This document shows, piece by piece, positions 60,136-64,000 of a DNA stretch of 64,000 nt. The position numbers and the translations under genes were made by a program. How positions within the stretch are numbered: the first letter of the stretch is position 1; each line of letters starts with the position of its first letter. The stretch lies in the NCBI RefSeq assembly GCF_014647475.1, contig NZ_BMPG01000003.1:124001-188000 (forward strand), given 5' to 3'. A model generated the notes under the pieces. It did not search any database. It worked only from the letters and a program-made list of their open reading frames with translations, and had not been told where the DNA came from. This stretch comes from Halocalculus aciditolerans (GTDB lineage: Archaea; Halobacteriota; Halobacteria; Halobacteriales; Halobacteriaceae).

Positions 60136-61425
60136 ATGGTCTGGAACAGTGTCGAGACCGCAGACAGAGAATCGATTCGCGACCTACAGGATAAACGCCT
60201 CCGCGAAACCGTCGCACACGCCTACGAGAATGTCGACTTCTACCGGCGCATACTCGATGACGCCAACATCACCCCCGACGACATTGACGGCGTCGATGAC
60301 ATTACCACCCTCCCAATGACCACGAAGGAGGACTTCCGCGACGAGTACCCGGACGGCCTCTTTGCCGTCAATAACGCTGACGTCAGACGAATCCACGCGT
60401 CATCCGGAACGACCGGGAAACCCAAAATAGTCGGCTACACCCAGAGCGATCTCGACGTCTGGAGTGAAGTCGTCGCACGGTCGCTCAATGCGGCAGGTGT
60501 CGCCCCCGGCGATACGGTTCAGAACGCGTACGGCTACGGTCTGTTCACGGGCGGCCTTGGCGTCCACAATGGCGTCGAGGAACTCGGTGCGTCCGTCATC
60601 CCTATCGGCGGCGGACAGACCCAGCGACAAATAGAACTCCTTCAAGATCTAGAGAGTGATGCCCTAACGTGCACGCCGTCCTACGCACTCTACCTTGCCG
60701 AGACGGCCGAGGAACGCGGCATCGACATCCGTGACCTTCCCCTGTCGACCGTCATTTTCGGTGCTGAACCCTGTACTGATCCGATGCGCGAGGAGATCGA
60801 GGAACGACTTGACATCACGGGTGTCGATATCTATGGTCTGTCCGAGGTCATCGGCCCCGGCGTCTCAAACGAGTGCCACGAAGCCCAGGACGGCCTTCAT
60901 ATCTGGGAGGATCACTTCTATCCTGAAGTCGTCGACCCCAAGACTGGCGATCCGCTTCCTGAAGGAGAGGAAGGCGAGCTCGTCTTGACTTCCCTCACAA
61001 AAGAAGCGCTCCCAGTTCTCCGCTACCGAACCGGCGATTTGACGACGCTCACCTACGAGGAGTGCGAGTGCGGACGGACGATGGTGCGGATGGACAACGT
61101 TACTGGCCGCGCGGATGATCTGCTAATCGTTCGTGGTGTCAACCTCTATCCGAGCGAGATTGAAGATGTCGTCCTGGAGTTCGACGAGGTTGCACCGTTC
61201 TATCGAATCGACCTCTACCGGGAGAATAACCTTGACCGGCTTGAACTTCAGGTTGAACGCGAGCGCGACGTATCGGTTGACGACGACGACCTGCGCGCCC
61301 GTATCGAACGCCGTCTCTCGAACGTTTTATCGTTCACGCCGGATCATATTGAAATAACGGCCCCTGGCGGCATTGAGCGCACAGAGACGGGGAAGGTAAA
61401 GCGCGTCTACGATCACCGCGACTAG
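60136..61425 (+). CDS. paaK: Phenylacetate-CoA ligase PaaK
   Basis: 429 aa from ATG 60136 (MVWNSVETADRESI). AMP-binding motif HASSGTTGKPKIVGYT (A8 loop-like) at about 83-98, NAYGYGLFTGGLG, VIFGAEPCTDPMREEIEERL, ISEV-like YGLSEVIGPGVSNEC, and LVLTSLTKEALPVLRYRTGD with the ATP-binding YRTGD, then the C-domain GRADDLLIVRGVNLYPSEIE. It activates phenylacetate with ATP and CoA, the entry reaction of the pathway. Its length is normal for PaaK (about 430 aa). The gene converges with a hydrolase gene three bases after its stop. Confidence 0.95.
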   Translation: MVWNSVETADRESIRDLQDKRLRETVAHAYENVDFYRRILDDANITPDDIDGVDDITTLPMTTKEDFRDEYPDGLFAVNNADVRRIHASSGTTGKPKIVGYTQSDLDVWSEVVARSLNAAGVAPGDTVQNAYGYGLFTGGLGVHNGVEELGASVIPIGGGQTQRQIELLQDLESDALTCTPSYALYLAETAEERGIDIRDLPLSTVIFGAEPCTDPMREEIEERLDITGVDIYGLSEVIGPGVSNECHEAQDGLHIWEDHFYPEVVDPKTGDPLPEGEEGELVLTSLTKEALPVLRYRTGDLTTLTYEECECGRTMVRMDNVTGRADDLLIVRGVNLYPSEIEDVVLEFDEVAPFYRIDLYRENNLDRLELQVERERDVSVDDDDLRARIERRLSNVLSFTPDHIEITAPGGIERTETGKVKRVYDHRD

Positions 61426-61428
61426 CCG

Positions 61429-62229
61429 TCAGGTCGGGAGGCCGTTTTCTTCGAAGAATGACTCGATAAACGACCGGCAGGTGTCCGGTGCGTCGCGGAA
61501 CACTGTGTGGCCGGCACCGTCAACGGCGTGGCGAACTGCTCCGCCTCCCGACCAGTCTCGTGCAGCGTCTGTGTACGGTGCGACATCGGGGTCGGGACGA
61601 AGTAGGAGGGTCGGACACGGCGGGGAGGACGCGGTGTCCGCAATCGGTCGGAACCCGCGGCGAGTTACGCCAATGACTGACGGTCGCACCTGTTTGCGTG
61701 CGGTAGCGAGCGCGTCCGCAAACACCTCTCCTCGCTTCTCGAATGCGAGCCGGAGTTCCTCGTGAGTCGCGGTTCCCCACGCTTTGAGTTCCTGCCGTTT
61801 CTCTTGGAGATGGTCGTCACCGAGAACCGTGAACAACTGCGCAGGGTGTTCTTCAAGAACGAGTGCGCGTGGGCTGACGTTCGAACGGCACGCTACTCGG
61901 AGCGCGGAATCCGCACCGAGCGAGTGGCCGTAGAAGACGGGATGTTCGACGCCCAGGTACCCACAGAGTGCGGCGAGATCGTCCGCCATCGTCTCCGCGT
62001 CGTAGCCGCCCCCTGTGGCTTCGCTGAGGCCGTGACCGCGCGCATCGTAAAGGACGACGTTGTAAGCGTCGTCAAACGGGGCCGCGAGCGGTGCAAGACA
62101 CTGCCAGTTGTCCGTGAACCCGTGCGCGACGATGAGCGTCGGCCGGTCGGTTTGCTTCCCGATCACGTAGTGATGTCGACAGTTGTTGAGAGTCACGTGC
62201 CTAGAGGCCCAGCCGTCGGGGATCTGCAT
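61429..62229 (-). CDS. Alpha/beta hydrolase
   Basis: 266 aa from ATG 62229 (MQIPDGWASRHVTLNNCRHH). VAHGFTDNW is the oxyanion loop, YGHSLGADSALR the nucleophile elbow with Ser, and GAGHTV the catalytic His near the C-terminus; Asp lies in LLRPDPDVAPY. A cap insertion at about 130-190 is charged. It resembles lactonases, esterases or thioesterases of aromatic-degradation clusters (for example 3-oxoadipate enol-lactonase), but the reaction is not determined. It is on the opposite strand to paaK and shares a divergent promoter with the MaoC gene. Confidence 0.82.
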   Translation of the reverse strand: MQIPDGWASRHVTLNNCRHHYVIGKQTDRPTLIVAHGFTDNWQCLAPLAAPFDDAYNVVLYDARGHGLSEATGGGYDAETMADDLAALCGYLGVEHPVFYGHSLGADSALRVACRSNVSPRALVLEEHPAQLFTVLGDDHLQEKRQELKAWGTATHEELRLAFEKRGEVFADALATARKQVRPSVIGVTRRGFRPIADTASSPPCPTLLLRPDPDVAPYTDAARDWSGGGAVRHAVDGAGHTVFRDAPDTCRSFIESFFEENGLPT

Positions 62230-62313
62230 GTATCCACCTTTCAAACCTATGAATATAGTCGCTTCGCCGGTCACGACGGTAACTTATTTACCGCGGGTGG
62301 GAAATATACGGGT

Positions 62314-62775
62314 ATGGCATACAGCTACGAGCCACACCACTTCGAGGACTTCGAGGTCGGAAAGGAGTTCATTAGTGTCGGTCGGACCGTCACCGAGTCG
62401 GACTTCGTGATGCATTCGGCGCTGAGTGGGGATTGGACAGAACTCCACACAAATAAGGAGTACGCGGAGGATCAACAGTTCGGGGAACGAATCGCACACG
62501 GCCCAATGACGTTCGTGCAGGCGACTGGATTCGTCTATCGAACGGGTATCGTCGAGCGAACTGCGGTCGCGTTCCTCGGCATGAACTACATGGATCTCCC
62601 GAACCCCGTCACCATTGGCGACACTCTCCAACTGGAAATCGAGGTCGTGGATCGCAAGGATCTGGAGAGTCGAGAGGACGCGGGTATTGTCGTCCTTGAC
62701 ACAGTCATGGAGAACCAGGAGGGGACGGTCGTCTTCGAAGGCGACATGAAGTTCCTCATAAAGAAGCAAAACTGA
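62314..62775 (+). CDS. MaoC-type hydratase, probable PaaZ hydratase half
   Basis: 153 aa. Hot-dog R-hydratase motif SGDWTELHTNKEYA with Asp and His intact (about 42-55), preceded by YEPHHFEDFEVGKEFISVG and followed by IAHGPMTFVQATGFVYRTG. TATA-like CTTATTTACC (62283-62292) precedes the ATG by about 25 bases. In bacterial PaaZ, a MaoC-like domain (oxepin-CoA hydrolase) is fused to an aldehyde dehydrogenase. Here the two domains are separate genes, this one and the aldehyde dehydrogenase at 62988. Assignment to the oxepin-CoA step is inferred from context. Confidence 0.83.
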   Translation: MAYSYEPHHFEDFEVGKEFISVGRTVTESDFVMHSALSGDWTELHTNKEYAEDQQFGERIAHGPMTFVQATGFVYRTGIVERTAVAFLGMNYMDLPNPVTIGDTLQLEIEVVDRKDLESREDAGIVVLDTVMENQEGTVVFEGDMKFLIKKQN

Positions 62776-62819
62776 CACCACCACTCTCGTTCTGTCAATC
62801 ATGGAAACGGATCTAGTGG

Positions 62820-62934
62820 TAGTGTTTAGTTAGGTAGATTTAGTGGAGAAGACGGCGAGGGAGGGGGCCCAGAGCCCCTCTCGGTCTCTCACCCAATTGG
62901 ACTGGCCAGTCGGCTTTTGCCTAACTAAACACTA
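62820..62934. mobile_element. 115-bp MITE with 15-bp terminal inverted repeats
   Basis: The ends are TAGTGTTTAGTTAGG (62820-62834) and the exact complement CCTAACTAAACACTA (62920-62934), with a non-coding, GC-rich centre (GAGGGAGGGGGCCCAGAGCC). The ends resemble the GTGTTTAGTTTAG terminus of IS6-type remnant A at 54103, so a related transposase could have moved it. It lies between the MaoC gene and the aldehyde dehydrogenase gene, ending 53 bases before the latter's ATG. Confidence 0.82.
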
Positions 62935-62987
62935 TCAGTTTAGTAAGGAAAACGGTTAAGGTATTCTCTGCTCAGCACTCAAACGCA

Positions 62988-64000
62988 ATGGAGTATTCGG
63001 GCCCAACAGACCTGTATATCGACGGAGAATGGACCCCAGCAAAGAGCGGAGACACAATCGAGACTGAGGATCCCGCAACGGAAATAGCGTACGCGACCGT
63101 TCAGAAGGCCGGTGTGGACGACGTTGACAACGCAGTCGCGGCGGCTAATGACGCTGCCGTGCGCGACAGCGAATGGCGAACTATGGACCCCGAGGAGCGG
63201 CGCGCGAAGCTCCACGCGATGGCAGACGCGATTGAGGAGTGGAAGGATGAAATCGTGCTGGTGGAGTCTCACGATAACGGAAAGACACCGTTCGAGGCGA
63301 AGCTCGAAATCGGAATGGTAGTTGATACCTTCCGGTATTACGCAGGGTGGACGGAGAAGAGCGGTGGGAGTGAAATACCTGTCTCTGATTCCCGGCTCAA
63401 CTACACGAAACGCGAACCCGTCGGCGTCACCGCGCACATCGCACCCTGGAATTTCCCATTCCAGCTCGCCGGTCGTAGCGTTGCGCCCGCACTTGCGACT
63501 GGGAATTCCGTTGTTCTTAAGCCGTCCAGTATGACGCCGCTCTCAGCGCTCTACTACGCGAAGGCTGCGGAAGAAGCGGGTCTCCCGGACGGCGTGCTCA
63601 ACGTTGTTCCAGGGTCGGGATCCACGGCCGGGAGTACGCTTGCGAGCCACGGGGACGTTGACCACGTCACGTTCACGGGGAGCACTGGCGTTGGAAAGAC
63701 GGTTCAGCGGGACGCGGCGGACGCCGTCGCGGATGTTTCCCTTGAACTCGGTGGGAAGGGTCCTGCGGTCGTCTTTCCTGACGCGGATCTGGATGCGGCG
63801 GCCCGTGGCGTCCAGTATGGTATCTTCATGAACGCCGGGCAGATGTGTTGGGCGAACTCGCGGTTGGTCGTCCACGAGGACGTTCACGACGAACTTGTGG
63901 AGTCGCTCGTGTCCATTGCGGAGAACATCCCGCTAGGCAGCGGTATCGACGACGACGGTCAGATGGGGCCGGTGGTCAGCGAATCGCACCAGCAGGACAT
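62988..64000 (+). CDS. Aldehyde dehydrogenase (runs off window end), probable PaaZ ALDH half
   Basis: 337 codons visible from ATG 62988. NAD-binding fold with APWNFPFQLAGRSVAPALA, TGNSVVLKPSSMTPLSA, FTGSTGVGKTVQR; catalytic Glu in SLELGGKGP and catalytic Cys in NAGQMCWANSR. The family length is about 480-500 aa, so about 150 residues are beyond the window. In the phenylacetate pathway the PaaZ dehydrogenase oxidises the ring-opened semialdehyde-CoA; a separate ALDH (PacL-like) is known to substitute. Alternatively it oxidises phenylacetaldehyde to feed PaaK. A MITE ends just upstream in its promoter region. Confidence 0.85.
   Translation, partial: MEYSGPTDLYIDGEWTPAKSGDTIETEDPATEIAYATVQKAGVDDVDNAVAAANDAAVRDSEWRTMDPEERRAKLHAMADAIEEWKDEIVLVESHDNGKTPFEAKLEIGMVVDTFRYYAGWTEKSGGSEIPVSDSRLNYTKREPVGVTAHIAPWNFPFQLAGRSVAPALATGNSVVLKPSSMTPLSALYYAKAAEEAGLPDGVLNVVPGSGSTAGSTLASHGDVDHVTFTGSTGVGKTVQRDAADAVADVSLELGGKGPAVVFPDADLDAAARGVQYGIFMNAGQMCWANSRLVVHEDVHDELVESLVSIAENIPLGSGIDDDGQMGPVVSESHQQD

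Overview
The window is haloarchaeal (class Halobacteria). The evidence is a very acidic, Asp/Glu-rich proteome on a GC-rich background, Tat-type lipoprotein signals, ATGs set about 25-30 bases after TATA boxes (leaderless style), and archaeal or haloarchaeal families: Orc1/Cdc6, an RdfA-like protein, an archaeal SMC-related protein, a HalX response regulator, a Bat-type HTH-10 regulator and QueC for archaeosine. No rRNA, tRNA or CRISPR array was seen.

Layout. 0-3.6 kb: start of an HD phosphohydrolase, a DsbA-like lipoprotein, a 7TM-PAS-PAS histidine kinase and an Lrp/AsnC regulator. 3.6-9.4 kb: a replication origin. An orc1/cdc6 gene with a long acidic tail is flanked on both sides by a repeated ORB-like motif (core GTCCG[G/C]AGT). 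It faces a non-coding interval of about 1 kb holding an AT-richer tract, beyond which lie rdfA and an SMC-like gene. 9.5-21.5 kb: an IclR-fronted catabolic and transport island. Its enzymes are an acyl-CoA dehydrogenase, a MaoC hydratase, a CoA-transferase and an MmgE/PrpD protein. A DJ-1 protein, a TRAP-TAXI transporter with a Usp partner, a tautomerase and an MFS carrier are on the opposite strand. Together they suggest import and CoA-dependent breakdown of an organic acid, probably branched or a dicarboxylate. 21.8-30 kb: mobA diverges from a formate dehydrogenase operon (NuoF-like, NuoG-like, FdhA, DUF1641), followed by a second molybdopterin oxidoreductase. 30-36.7 kb: mixed housekeeping genes (F420-type oxidoreductase, amino-acid permease, HalX regulator, MscS channel, small proteins).

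36.7-50 kb: an iron-acquisition locus. Seven paralogous Tat lipoprotein substrate-binding proteins (five head-to-tail in one operon), one FecCD permease, an FAD oxidoreductase and its deleted copy are present. At least six near-palindromic operators of the form TTAGG-N4-CCTAA sit beside the start codons, so one metal-dependent repressor probably controls the locus. No ATPase for the transporter is in the window. A HEAT-repeat protein and queC close this part.

52-64 kb: composition drops visibly in GC. Pseudogenes and IS6-type remnants (52.0-56.0 kb) border a phenylacetate catabolic cluster: paaABCD, a separately encoded PaaD zinc ribbon, paaI, a Bat-type regulator, paaK, an alpha/beta hydrolase, a MaoC hydratase and an aldehyde dehydrogenase cut by the window end. 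The last two look like an unfused PaaZ. A 115-bp MITE lies just upstream of the aldehyde dehydrogenase. The composition and the mobile-element debris suggest the paa region was acquired laterally.
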